Positions 17,430 through 24,920 of a stretch of DNA of 49,333 nt are shown here, piece by piece. This DNA comes from an uncultured Clostridia bacterium (GTDB lineage Bacteria; Bacillota; Clostridia; Oscillospirales; Acutalibacteraceae). The first letter of the stretch is position 1, and each line of letters begins with the position of its first letter. The notes below the pieces were generated by a model. That model was not told the origin of the DNA. It saw nothing but the letters and a program-made list of their open reading frames with translations, and did not search any database. A program made the position numbers and the translations under genes. Location of the stretch: the NCBI GenBank assembly GCA_946407065.1, contig CAMJMQ010000020.1:1-49333 (forward strand). Direction: 5' to 3'.

Positions 17430-18342
17430 TTTTGTCATCGCCGGCGCGCATAGCGGCGAACGGCTGGATAAATACCTTTCCGATCAGGTCGATAACCTCA
17501 GTCGATCGGCGGCGAGCCGACTGATCGAGGACGGCAAGGTCACGGTAGGGGAGAAGACGGTCAAGAAGAATTACAAGCTCGCCGACGGCGACCGTATCAC
17601 GGTGCTGATCGACGACCCCAAGCCCGTCGATATCACCCCCGAGGACATCCCCCTCGATATCGTCTATGAGGATGAGCACCTCTTGGTCGTCAACAAGCCC
17701 AAGGGCATGGTCGTCCATCCCGCGCCCGGCAACTATAGCGGCACGCTGGTCAATGCCCTGATGTACCATTGCGGCGATCATCTGAGCGGCATCAACGGCG
17801 AGCTGCGCCCCGGTATCGTCCACCGTATCGACAAGAACACCAGCGGTCTATTGGCGGTCGCAAAGTCCGATATCGCCCACGCAGGGCTGAGCGAGCAGAT
17901 CAAGGAACACAGCTTCACCCGCAAATACCTCGCCATCTGCTACGGCAACATCAAGGAGGACGAGCGCACCATCGACGCGCCCATCGGCAGGCATAAGACC
18001 GACCGCAAAAAGATGTGCGTCACACAGCTCAATTCAAAGCCCGCCGTCACCCACATCAGGGTGCTCGAGCGCTACAACGGCTTCACCTACATCGAGTGTC
18101 GCCTGGAAACAGGCAGAACGCACCAGATCCGCGTGCACCTTGCGAGCATCGGACACCCCATCGCGGGCGACGATGTCTACGGCCCCTCTAAGGTCATCAC
18201 CTCGCTCAAAGGACAATGTCTGCACGCCTGTCAGCTCGGCTTCATCCACCCCGTCACGGGCGAGTACATCGAGTTTACAGCCGACCCGCCCGAGAGCTTT
18301 CTCAGGTTCAGAGAAAAGCTGCGAAACCGTATGGATGTCTGA
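17416..18342 (+). CDS. rluD: RluA/RluD-family pseudouridine synthase
   Basis: A 308-aa enzyme making pseudouridine in rRNA. It has an N-terminal S4 domain (about 15-65), then the catalytic domain with PKGMVVHPAPGN and HRIDKNTSGLL; D139 is the nucleophile. It overlaps lspA by 14 nt, the order found in Bacillus (lspA-ylyB), so the pair is probably co-translated. The exact rRNA target is not determined by sequence alone; the symbol reflects the RluD-like type. Confidence 0.88.
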   Translation: MNRLDFVIAGAHSGERLDKYLSDQVDNLSRSAASRLIEDGKVTVGEKTVKKNYKLADGDRITVLIDDPKPVDITPEDIPLDIVYEDEHLLVVNKPKGMVVHPAPGNYSGTLVNALMYHCGDHLSGINGELRPGIVHRIDKNTSGLLAVAKSDIAHAGLSEQIKEHSFTRKYLAICYGNIKEDERTIDAPIGRHKTDRKKMCVTQLNSKPAVTHIRVLERYNGFTYIECRLETGRTHQIRVHLASIGHPIAGDDVYGPSKVITSLKGQCLHACQLGFIHPVTGEYIEFTADPPESFLRFREKLRNRMDV

Positions 18343-18349
18343 ATATGAT

Positions 18350-18432
18350 CTTTCATCGCGAAGAGCACAGCCCTGTGACGATTTCAACCATGGATGTCAT
18401 TGCGAGGGTTTTATCCCGTGGCAATCTCAACT
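18350..18432. repeat. Two CATTGCG-type elements after rluD
   Basis: A diverged unit (CATCGCGAAGAGCACAGCCC...GACGATTTCAACC) is followed at once by a shorter one (GTCATTGCGAGG...GTGGCAATCTCAAC). Confidence 0.65.
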
Positions 18433-18531
18433 GCATTGAAAATAGGAACAGGATCATGATATGATATGAGATGAAATGAGCGTCGCGCAAGCGGCGTTTG
18501 CCATTATCATTGCCATTGCCTTTGTCTTTTG

Positions 18532-18560
18532 TTTTTTTCTTTTTCTTTTTCTTTTTCTTA
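18532..18560. repeat. CTTTTT hexanucleotide tandem repeat
   Basis: About four to five tandem CTTTTT units lie in the convergent gap between rluD and the minus-strand DUF6291-like gene, 42 nt past the latter's stop codon. On the plus strand it reads as a polypyrimidine tract. Length variation by replication slippage is plausible. Confidence 0.8.
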
Positions 18561-18601
18561 GTGCTTCTTGTGACAACAGACCACAATTGTGCTTTTTTGT
18601 G

Positions 18602-18883
18602 TTATCCTTCCTCACGGCTCTTCCGCTTTTTGGCTTCCCGTTCTATCGCCGCCTTTGATCGGCTTTCACATGCCTGTGCGTAGCGCTCAAAGTTGAGATC
18701 TACCTCACCCTTGAGCACAATAAACGCCAGCGCGCAGGTGTGATCGTCCTCGAAGTCGGTCTCGATCTCTTCGTCGCCGTATAGCAGCAGCGCCTTGTAT
18801 AGCCGCCCTGCCTGCTCGTCGGTCAGATGGTTGATCATTGCGCTGTGGTGAAAGTAGGTAAAAAATCCTTTTGGCTTCTTCAA
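18602..18883 (-). CDS. DUF6291-like small protein
   Basis: A 93-aa protein, the only minus-strand gene in the first 34 kb. The TTG at 18883 is chosen because AAGGAG lies 9 nt before it; an in-frame GTG at 18901 has no ribosome site. The protein has an aromatic opening (KGFFTYFHHSAMINHL), an ALLLYGDEEIE block, an acidic loop, then AFIVLKGEVDLNFERY and a basic tail (RSKAAIEREAKKRKS). This pattern recalls DUF6291 proteins, usually found in phage or plasmid replication regions. Here no phage gene accompanies it, so it is a relic or a domesticated gene. Function unknown. Confidence 0.7.
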   Translation of the reverse strand: MKKPKGFFTYFHHSAMINHLTDEQAGRLYKALLLYGDEEIETDFEDDHTCALAFIVLKGEVDLNFERYAQACESRSKAAIEREAKKRKSREEG

Positions 18884-18920
18884 TGTTATCAACTCCTTCA
18901 CCTATGAGAAGATACAGAGA

Positions 18921-18950
18921 AAAGTTGCATACTTTTATGCAATTTTTAAA
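18921..18950. promoter_or_regulatory. Small hairpin between DUF6291-like gene and rplS
   Basis: TTGCAT-ACTTTT-ATGCAA within an A-rich/T-rich surround (AAAAGTTGCAT...ATGCAATTTTT). It lies upstream of the minus-strand gene and of the rplS promoter, so it could serve as an operator for the former. Evidence is the symmetry only. Confidence 0.35.
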
Positions 18951-19007
18951 AATAATCGTAGTTTTTTTGAATATCGCGTGCCATAGTCGGGATTTTTCAA
19001 AAAATAC

Positions 19008-19039
19008 TTGCATTTGTCGGAGCTTTGTGGTAATATAAT
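19008..19039 (+). promoter_or_regulatory. Promoter for rplS
   Basis: TTGCAT at 19008-19013, 17 bp, then TAATAT at 19031-19036 preceded by TGG (extended -10). An overlapping TATAAT at 19034-19039 gives a 20-bp spacing instead. Transcription would start near 19044, leaving a leader of about 125 nt. Confidence 0.65.
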
Positions 19040-19043
19040 ATGG

Positions 19044-19166
19044 CATTTGAATCCGTCCTGTCCTTGGACGGGGTTCAGATATGGGATCAGATCCCAAATT
19101 TGAAGCGGATAGTCCTCTGCACGGTGATGTCACCGGGGTACGAATATCTGAAAAATATCAGGAGGA
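19044..19166 (+). ncRNA. Probable ribosomal protein L19 leader
   Basis: The rplS 5' leader is rich in stems: TGAATCCGTCC / GGACGGGGTTCA (19048-19078), TGGGATCAGATCCCA (around 19082-19096) and CGGTGATGTCACCG (around 19123-19136). A final AT-rich segment runs up to the ribosome site. Firmicutes rplS genes are known to carry an L19 autoregulatory leader, and position and stem-rich structure fit. I could not test it against the Rfam model. Confidence 0.6.
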
Positions 19167-19170
19167 AATT

Positions 19171-19518
19171 ATGGACGCATTACAAAAAATCGCACAGGCT
19201 TCTGTAAAAGAGAACGCCCCCGAATTCCACATCGGTGACACCGTCAAGGTATCCGTTAACATCCGCGAGGGTGAGAGAGAAAGAATCCAGATGTTCGAGG
19301 GCACCGTGATCGCTCGCCGTGGTTCCGGCGTAGCTGAGACCTTCACCGTTCGCCGCCTTTCCTACGGCGTAGGCGTAGAGAGAGTTTTCCCGCTCCACAG
19401 CCCGAACGTTGTTGACGTTAAGGTCGTTCGCCGCGGTAAGGTTCGCCGCAGCAAGCTCTACTATCTGCGTGACAGAGTCGGTAAGGCTGCTAAGGTCAAG
19501 GAAGAAATTCGTAAATAA
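19171..19518 (+). CDS. rplS: 50S ribosomal protein L19
   Basis: A 115-aa ribosomal protein at the interface of the two subunits. The ATG at 19171 follows AGGAGGAAATT; an open frame extends upstream to 19081 but that part is the structured leader. Recognisable blocks: [46 protein letters not shown] and [19 protein letters not shown]. Length is normal. A GC-rich hairpin follows the stop. Confidence 0.97.
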   Translation: MDALQKIAQASVKENAPEFHIGDTVKVSVNIREGERERIQMFEGTVIARRGSGVAETFTVRRLSYGVGVERVFPLHSPNVVDVKVVRRGKVRRSKLYYLRDRVGKAAKVKEEIRK

Positions 19519-19533
19519 TTCTTGAATTATTTC

Positions 19534-19560
19534 ACAGGGGGCTTTACAGCCCCCTGTTTC
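19534..19560 (+). terminator. Terminator-like hairpin after rplS
   Basis: ACAGGGGGCT, TTAC, AGCCCCCTGT: a perfect 10-bp stem followed by TTTCC. It lies 15 nt after the rplS stop, and lepB starts 64 nt later. The short T-run may allow partial readthrough. Confidence 0.75.
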
Positions 19561-19623
19561 CGTGGTATTATTTATCATGAGAAATTACGAATCAAAAGAG
19601 ACTTTTCTAACGAGGTTTTTATT

Positions 19624-20289
19624 TTGAAAATTGATAAAAGCAAATTGGACGAACTGTTCACGGATGACAATGTCGAAGTCGCCGACGCGTCCTATGGTTA
19701 CAAGATAAAACTGAATCAAAGCGAGGTCGTTGCCACCGTATTCGATTGGCTGGGCAGTCTGTTCATGGCGCTGGTCGTCGTGCTGCTGATCATGACCTTC
19801 GGTTTTCGGATCATCGATGTTGACGGCAAGAGCATGGAGCCCACCCTGATCGATACCGACAAGGTGGCGATCACCGATCTCTTTTATACGCCGCACAACG
19901 GCGATATCGTCATCATCAGCCATGCCGAGGAGTACCAGAAGCCGCTGGTCAAGCGTGTGATCGCTACCGCTGGACAGGAGCTCAGGCTCGATTACGCCAA
20001 CAACGCCGTGTATGTCGACGGTGAGAAGCTCGATGAGCCGTATATCCAGGGCGTGACCGTCCACGGCGATGTGCCCGAGAGCGAGCTCAACGGTACTGTC
20101 CCCGAGGGCAAGGTCTTTGTCATGGGTGATAACCGCGGTATCTCCCTCGACAGCCGCTATCGTCAGATCGGCTTCATCGACGAGAGCTACATCATCGGCA
20201 AAGCCCAGCTGGATGTGATCCCGCACGCGTATGATGAAAACGGCGTGCTCAAGCTGGATCTGTCAAAGATCCGTTACGTCTACAAATAA
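19624..20289 (+). CDS. lepB: Signal peptidase I
   Basis: A 221-aa membrane serine protease that removes signal peptides from secreted proteins. One membrane helix lies at about 42-62. The catalytic Ser is S70 (DGKSMEPTL) and the general-base Lys is K110 (PLVKRVIATAGQ). The GDNRGISLDSR box follows. The TTG at 19624 is chosen because GAGG lies 8 nt upstream; the open frame reaches 19522 but that part runs through the rplS terminator. Likely substrates include the three large secreted proteins of this window. Confidence 0.93.
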   Translation: MKIDKSKLDELFTDDNVEVADASYGYKIKLNQSEVVATVFDWLGSLFMALVVVLLIMTFGFRIIDVDGKSMEPTLIDTDKVAITDLFYTPHNGDIVIISHAEEYQKPLVKRVIATAGQELRLDYANNAVYVDGEKLDEPYIQGVTVHGDVPESELNGTVPEGKVFVMGDNRGISLDSRYRQIGFIDESYIIGKAQLDVIPHAYDENGVLKLDLSKIRYVYK

Positions 20290-20295
20290 AACACG

Positions 20296-20325
20296 AGCCT
20301 GCTTCAAACGGAGCAGGCTTTCTTT
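20296..20325 (+). terminator. Intrinsic terminator after lepB
   Basis: AGCCTGCT pairs with AGCAGGCT around a short loop, followed by TTCTTTC, 6 nt after the stop. Confidence 0.75.
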
Positions 20326-20370
20326 CAAACGCAAAGTTTTATTTCCTCAACCAATGCGTTTCGTGATTCA

Positions 20371-20545
20371 ACGCCCTGCCGCGGGAGCACCAAGGCGCTC
20401 CCCTACCAATTCGCTGCAACGTCAATCGTAGGGGATGACGCTTGCGACATCCCGAGCTTTTCCGCTATATCGAATTGGCAAGCGGAGCAAATATCCTGTA
20501 GGGGTCGGCGCCTCGACGACCCGAGATTTCCGACAAATACCAAAC
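20371..20545. repeat. Three GTAGGG-family repeats before rbgA
   Basis: A reversed unit at about 20380-20400 (CGCGGGAGCACCAAGGCGCT, then CCCCTAC) is followed by forward units at 20428-20460 and 20499-20530. The rest of the 298-bp gap shows nothing else. Confidence 0.65.
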
Positions 20546-20587
20546 CCTGCAACAAATATTCCGATTCCCTAACCCATCAGGTGACCT

Positions 20588-21616
20588 ATGAAAAAACCAA
20601 GCAATAAAAAGAACAGCAAACATTATCAAAAGCCCCATGGCGGACGCTCGGGCGCGCGTATGAATCATTCTGCGCGGAATCAAAAACCCGCGCAAAAGTC
20701 CTCAAAACCCGCCAAAGCGGCAAAACCGAAAAAGCAAGCCCGCCCTGATACGCACTCCGATCATACCCAGGTGATCCAGTGGTATCCCGGTCACATGACC
20801 AAGACCAAGCGCCGTATCGAAAAGGACTTAAAGCTCGTGGACGCGGTCGCCGAGATCATCGACGCGCGCATCCCGATCTCCTCGCGCAACCCCGATATCG
20901 CCCGCCTCACCTCGGGCAAGCCGCGGATCGTCCTGCTCAACAAGTGCGACATGGCGGACAAACGTACCACCGATCAGTGGGTCTCCGCGCTCAGCCGCGA
21001 GAATGTCCGCGCCATCCCCGTCGACTGCAAGAGCGGCAGGGGAGTGGATCGATTTGTGCCCGTGTTGACCGAGCTGTTGTCCGAGCGTATCGCGAGCTAC
21101 AAGGCGAAGGGCATGGTCAATCCCACCATGCGCGTGATGATCGTCGGCATCCCCAACGTCGGTAAGTCCACCTTCATCAACCGCATCTCCAAAAAGACCA
21201 AGGCGACTGCCGCCGACCGCCCCGGTGTGACGCGCGGCAACCAGTGGTTTACGGTATCAAAGGGCTTTGAGATGCTCGATACTCCCGGCGTATTGTGGCC
21301 GAAATTTGACGACCAAAAAGTCGGCGAACACCTCGCCTTTACCGGCGCGATTAAGAGCGAGGTCATGGATACCGAGCTGCTCGCCGTGCGCCTGATCGAC
21401 CTGCTCAAAGACTTGCAGCCCCCCGAGTTTGCCGAGCGCTACAAGCTCACCGATGAGGAACTCTCGCTGCCGAGCTACGAGGTGCTCGAAAAGATCGCCG
21501 CGCATCGCGGTATGCTGATCGCGGGCGGAGAAGCGGACACCGAACGCGCCGCCTACACCCTGCTCGACGAATTCCGCGCCGCAAAGCTGGGGCGCATTAC
21601 GCTGGAAAAAGCGTAG
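20588..21616 (+). CDS. rbgA: Ribosome biogenesis GTPase RbgA (YlqF)
   Basis: A 342-aa circularly permuted GTPase needed for late 50S subunit assembly. Motif order confirms the permutation: G4 NKCD (about 118), then G1 GIPNVGKST (about 186), then G3 DTPG (about 231). WYPGHMTK opens the conserved part at about residue 64. The first ~60 residues are an extra Lys/Ser/Pro-rich basic tail absent from the Bacillus protein, suitable for contacting rRNA. AGGTGA lies before the ATG. The order rplS-(lepB)-rbgA-rnhB matches Bacillus. Confidence 0.94.
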   Translation: MKKPSNKKNSKHYQKPHGGRSGARMNHSARNQKPAQKSSKPAKAAKPKKQARPDTHSDHTQVIQWYPGHMTKTKRRIEKDLKLVDAVAEIIDARIPISSRNPDIARLTSGKPRIVLLNKCDMADKRTTDQWVSALSRENVRAIPVDCKSGRGVDRFVPVLTELLSERIASYKAKGMVNPTMRVMIVGIPNVGKSTFINRISKKTKATAADRPGVTRGNQWFTVSKGFEMLDTPGVLWPKFDDQKVGEHLAFTGAIKSEVMDTELLAVRLIDLLKDLQPPEFAERYKLTDEELSLPSYEVLEKIAAHRGMLIAGGEADTERAAYTLLDEFRAAKLGRITLEKA

Positions 21617-21619
21617 ATA

Positions 21620-21783
21620 AGTGAGGAGTTAGGAGTGAGGAGTGAGGAGTTAACGCCGGGACACCCGCACCCGAATAAATAATGCTGTACCATACTTCTC
21701 AGAATACTCAGCAGTTAATATTATAAAACAAAACGCGTCAGCGTTTTCCACAACTCCTCACTCCTAACTCCTCACTCCTAACT
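21620..21783. repeat. Large inverted repeat between rbgA and rnhB
   Basis: The left arm 21620-21655 is a GTGAGGAGTTAGGAGT-type tandem repeat. The right arm 21750-21783 is its reverse complement (AACTCCTCACTCCTAACTCC...). The ~95-bp core carries an AAAACGC-GTCA-GCGTTTT hairpin at 21730-21747. The arms could form a stem of more than 30 bp. Confidence 0.75.
21730..21748 (+). terminator. Possible terminator in the rbgA-rnhB gap
   Basis: AAAACGC pairs with GCGTTTT around GTCA, with the T-run as the 3' part of the stem. Confidence 0.45.
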
Positions 21784-21803
21784 AATAAAACCGGAGGCTT
21801 GTC

Positions 21804-22412
21804 ATGGACTGGTTACTTTACGAAAAAGAAGCGATGGCGAAAGGCTATCATCATATCTGCGGCGTCGATGAAGCGGGACGCGGCCCCCTCGCGGGACCCG
21901 TCTGCGCCGCCGCTGTCATCCTGCCCGAGGGCTGTATCATCGAGGGCGTGAACGATAGTAAGAAGCTCACCGAGAAGAAGCGTGACGCCTTATTCGACGT
22001 CATCATCGAGACCGCCGTTTCCTGTTCCATCGCTTTCGGTACGGTGGAGGAGATCGAGCGCGACAATATCCTGCAAACGACCATGAATACGATGAAGCGT
22101 GCTGTCGAGGGCTTATCCGTCAAGGCGGACTACGCCATGATCGACGGCAACCGCCTGCCGCCGCTCACTATCCCTGCCGAGTATATCGTCAAGGGCGACG
22201 CCAAGTCGATGTCCGTCGCCGCCGCGTCGATCCTCGCCAAGGTCAGCAGGGATCGCCTGATGCTCGAATATGCCGAAAAATACCCGCAGTACGGCTTTGA
22301 AAAGCATAAGGGCTACGGCACCAAGCTCCATGTGGAGAAGATCCTCGAGTTCGGAGAGACTCCCATTCACCGCCCGAGCTTCCTCAAAAAGATCTACGAG
22401 AAATATAAATAA
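21804..22412 (+). CDS. rnhB: Ribonuclease HII
   Basis: A 202-aa enzyme removing RNA from RNA-DNA hybrids and single ribonucleotides from DNA. Catalytic acidic residues are D22 and E23 (VDEAGRGPLAGPV), the Asp of YAMIDGN (about 114) and that of VKGDAKSMSVAAASILAKVSRD (about 132). GYGTKLHVEKI and IHRPSF near the end are typical of RNase HII. CCGGAGG precedes the ATG. A GGCTCCCTTT repeat begins at the stop codon. Confidence 0.96.
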   Translation: MDWLLYEKEAMAKGYHHICGVDEAGRGPLAGPVCAAAVILPEGCIIEGVNDSKKLTEKKRDALFDVIIETAVSCSIAFGTVEEIERDNILQTTMNTMKRAVEGLSVKADYAMIDGNRLPPLTIPAEYIVKGDAKSMSVAAASILAKVSRDRLMLEYAEKYPQYGFEKHKGYGTKLHVEKILEFGETPIHRPSFLKKIYEKYK

Positions 22413-22468
22413 GGCTCCCTTTCCTAAGGGAGCTGTCACCGGACGCCTGCGTCACGGTGACTGAGGGT
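22411..22468. repeat. GGCTCCCTTT...AAGGGAGCTGTCACC repeat
   Basis: GGCTCCCTTT/AAGGGAGC forms one hairpin and GTCACCGGACGCCTGCGTCA, then CGGTGAC, a second one, ending in TGAGGGTTG. It starts right after the rnhB stop and could act as its terminator. Other copies are at 25616, 27844, 32019 and (reversed) 32121. Confidence 0.75.
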
Positions 22469-22477
22469 TGACATTTT

Positions 22478-22870
22478 ATGAAACCATTCTCTAACCAAGC
22501 TTTCGGCGCGCTGGGTGAAAAGCTCGCCGCCAAATACCTCAGGCAACAGCACTATAAAATTCTTTACAAGAATTATAAAAACAAACTCGGTGAGATCGAC
22601 ATCATTGCCCGCGATGGGGAAGAGATCGTTTTTGTCGAGGTCAAGACCCGATCCGCAAGCCCGTATCTGAGCGGTCAATACGCCGTCGATCAGCGCAAGC
22701 AATTTCACATCATGCGCACTGCCGCCTACTTTCTTGATATGAAGAAGATCATGCTCCAACCGCGTTTTGACGTCCTCGAAATGGAGGTCGACCGCAATTC
22801 GGGTCAGCTCATCAAGGCGAACCACTACAAAGCCGCTTTTGCGCAAACCGAGGATTACGCGCGTTTTTGA
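22478..22870 (+). CDS. yraN: UPF0102 protein YraN (endonuclease-like fold)
   Basis: A 130-aa protein of the YraN family, with the restriction-endonuclease-like core: GALGEKLAAKYL, then GEIDIIARDGEEIVFVEVKTRS (Asp and Glu-x-Lys triad), and a C-terminal RFDVLEMEVD strand. The biological role is not settled. It usually follows rnhB, as here. No strong ribosome site is visible; the best is GAGGG 9-13 nt upstream. Confidence 0.92.
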   Translation: MKPFSNQAFGALGEKLAAKYLRQQHYKILYKNYKNKLGEIDIIARDGEEIVFVEVKTRSASPYLSGQYAVDQRKQFHIMRTAAYFLDMKKIMLQPRFDVLEMEVDRNSGQLIKANHYKAAFAQTEDYARF

Positions 22871-22887
22871 CACAATATCGCTCATTC

Positions 22888-22920
22888 TGCCTCCCGATGA
22901 CAGGGGAGGCATTTGCTTTT
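22888..22920 (+). terminator. Intrinsic terminator after yraN
   Basis: TGCCTCCC and GGGGAGGCA form the stem, followed by TTTGCTTTT, 17 nt after the stop. Confidence 0.8.
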
Positions 22921-22977
22921 CAAGGCGAATTTGCCATAAAAAGGCGGATTAAATCAGCATTTTTGTACCATTGACTA

Positions 22978-23006
22978 TTGCGAAAAACCGACGTTTATGG
23001 TATGAT
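22978..23006 (+). promoter_or_regulatory. Promoter for thrC
   Basis: TTGCGA (22978-22983), 17 bp, TATGAT (23001-23006) preceded by TGG (extended -10). The start would be near 23013, so the whole repeat element at 23026-23401 is transcribed as leader. A second TATAAT at 23016-23021 lacks a good -35. Confidence 0.65.
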
Positions 23007-23025
23007 AACATAGAATATAATGGGC

Positions 23026-23401
23026 AGGGTGACAGTAATAATCCGTACCTGCTGAAAATGGCAATATTTCGGCTGTTTTCAGCTTATCAATCTTGGCAGG
23101 CGCCAGCGCGTCCTCGCGGGCTGCGCTTATTGGTAACGGTCAGGTATGACCGTTACCGTATCACTTCGCCGCTCGTCCTTTCCCCAAAAAGCAGGCTTTT
23201 TGGGGACCCCGATCAACTTTCTGCACCGAAACTTGCTCGAAATCTTGCACATTTTCAGTCCTTCGGAGTTTTGACGGAGCAGATTTTCGTCTGTTCGCGG
23301 CAAAACCGCAGGGAACCCTTGGCGGGTTCGCGAGGATTTTAACAAAGAGTAGGCGGAAATCTGCCCGTCAAAACCACGGTTCGGATTATTAGTGTCACCC
23401 T
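23026..23401. mobile_element. MITE-like element in the thrC leader
   Basis: About 376 bp bounded by inverted ends. The left end reads AGGGTGACAGTAATAATCCG and the right end, reversed, AGGGTGACACTAATAATCCG (19 of 20), with further partial match (TACC/AACC) to 24 bp. Inside are a perfect 11-bp palindrome GGTAACGGTCA-GGTA-TGACCGTTACC (23132-23157) and CCCCAAAAAGC-AG-GCTTTTTGGGG (23182-23205). No transposase is encoded; open frames on both strands look incidental. No target duplication could be seen. Non-autonomous element status is inferred from the ends. Confidence 0.7.
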
Positions 23402-23410
23402 AAGGAGGGT
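23397..23410 (+). promoter_or_regulatory. Hairpin covering the thrC ribosome binding site
   Basis: ACCCT, the last bases of the element, can pair with AGGGT of the AAGGAGGGT ribosome site around an AAGG loop. The thrC start lies 4 nt downstream. Confidence 0.45.
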
Positions 23411-23414
23411 CTTT

Positions 23415-24920
23415 ATGTTTTACAACTCTACTCAGGATAAAAGTAAGGCTGTTCTGTCCGCTCAGGCGATCGCGCAGGGCATTTCACAGGACGGCGGTTT
23501 ATTTGTGCCCGAGAGCTTCCCTCAGATCACCGAGGAGGAACTCAAAGCCATGCTTTCGATGTCCTATCAGGACAGGGCAAAATGCATTATCGCAAAATAC
23601 CTGACCGATTTCACCGAGGAGGAGATCGCCGACTGCGTCGACAGCGCCTATACGGTCGAGAAGTTCGGCTCTGAGAATCCCGCTCCGATCGCGACGGTCG
23701 ATTTCAACGGCGCTGAGCTGAACCTCTTGGAGCTCTGGCACGGCCCCACCTGCGCCTTCAAGGATATGGCGCTGCAAATTTTGCCGCATTTCCTCACCAA
23801 GTCCCTGCAAAAGGCGGGCGGCGGCAAGGACGCGGTCATTCTGGTCGCGACCTCCGGCGATACCGGCAAGGCGGCGCTCGAGGGCTTCAAGGACGTCGAT
23901 CATACCAGGATCATCGTCTTTTACCCCGTCAACGGCGTATCCGCCATGCAGAAGCACCAGATGAATACACAGGAGGGCGACAACGTCTATGTCTGCGCCA
24001 TCCGCGGCAACTTTGACGACGCTCAGACCGCGGTCAAGAAGATCTTTACCGATACCGATACGCAGGCGGTCTTGAACGAGCATAACATGATGTTCAGCTC
24101 CGCGAACTCCATCAACTGGGGTCGCCTGCTGCCGCAGATCGTCTACTATGTGTCCGCGTACTGCGACATGGTGAACAAGGGCAAGGTCGCTTTCGGCGAC
24201 AAGATCAATATCACCGTACCCACCGGCAACTTCGGCAACATCCTCGCCGGTTACTACGCCTATCAGATGGGCCTGCCGGTCAAGAAGTTCATCTGCGCGT
24301 CCAACTCCAACAACGTACTCACCGATTTCATCCGAACCGGTGTTTACAATAAAAATCGTGATTTCTACACCACCGTATCTCCCTCGATGGATATTCTGGT
24401 ATCCTCGAACCTCGAACGCCTGCTCTACTGTATGTCGGGCAACAACGACGTCGAGACCAAGGGATATATGGATCTCTTGAAAACCGAAGGCATGTACACG
24501 GTATCGGCTCCCCTGCAGGATAAGCTGCAAGCGATGTTCTGGGGCGGCTATGCCGACGAGGACGCGACCAAGAGAACGATCCACGATCTCTTTGAGCAAC
24601 AGCATTATCTCTGCGACACCCACACCGCCGTGGCGGTCAGCGTGTGCGACGCGTACATCCGCGAGACAGGGGATAAGACTCCCGTTGTGATCGCCTCCAC
24701 CGCCAGCCCCTACAAATTCTCCAAGGCGGTTCTCGCAGCACTCGATCAGGGCAAGATGCCCGAGAGCGAATTCGACATGGTCGAACAGCTCCATGAGATC
24801 ACCGGCGCAGAGGTGCCCGCACCGCTCGCTTCCCTGCGCGGCAAGCAAACGCGTTTTTCCGACGTGACCGATAAGGAAGACATGCAGAGCGTCGTACTCG
24901 GCGCGCTGGGGATTCAGTAG
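23415..24920 (+). CDS. thrC: Threonine synthase
   Basis: A 501-aa PLP enzyme converting O-phosphohomoserine to threonine. PLP lysine is K116 (CAFKDMAL). SGDTGKAA (about 147) binds the phosphate, and PTGNFGNILAGYYA is the cofactor-phosphate loop. Length fits the longer type of threonine synthase. AAGGAGGGT lies 4-5 nt before the ATG and can be masked by the end of the upstream element. It overlaps the next gene by one base. No threonine T-box was recognised in the leader. Confidence 0.95.
   Translation: MFYNSTQDKSKAVLSAQAIAQGISQDGGLFVPESFPQITEEELKAMLSMSYQDRAKCIIAKYLTDFTEEEIADCVDSAYTVEKFGSENPAPIATVDFNGAELNLLELWHGPTCAFKDMALQILPHFLTKSLQKAGGGKDAVILVATSGDTGKAALEGFKDVDHTRIIVFYPVNGVSAMQKHQMNTQEGDNVYVCAIRGNFDDAQTAVKKIFTDTDTQAVLNEHNMMFSSANSINWGRLLPQIVYYVSAYCDMVNKGKVAFGDKINITVPTGNFGNILAGYYAYQMGLPVKKFICASNSNNVLTDFIRTGVYNKNRDFYTTVSPSMDILVSSNLERLLYCMSGNNDVETKGYMDLLKTEGMYTVSAPLQDKLQAMFWGGYADEDATKRTIHDLFEQQHYLCDTHTAVAVSVCDAYIRETGDKTPVVIASTASPYKFSKAVLAALDQGKMPESEFDMVEQLHEITGAEVPAPLASLRGKQTRFSDVTDKEDMQSVVLGALGIQ

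Noticed and set aside
18476..18683. Phe/Leu-rich hydrophobic frames on the plus strand
   Set aside because: They are translations of the CTTTTT simple repeat and the antisense of the DUF6291-like gene.
22971..23345. Open frames on both strands within the thrC leader element
   Set aside because: They lie inside the MITE-like element, lack ribosome sites and follow its palindromes; read as incidental.
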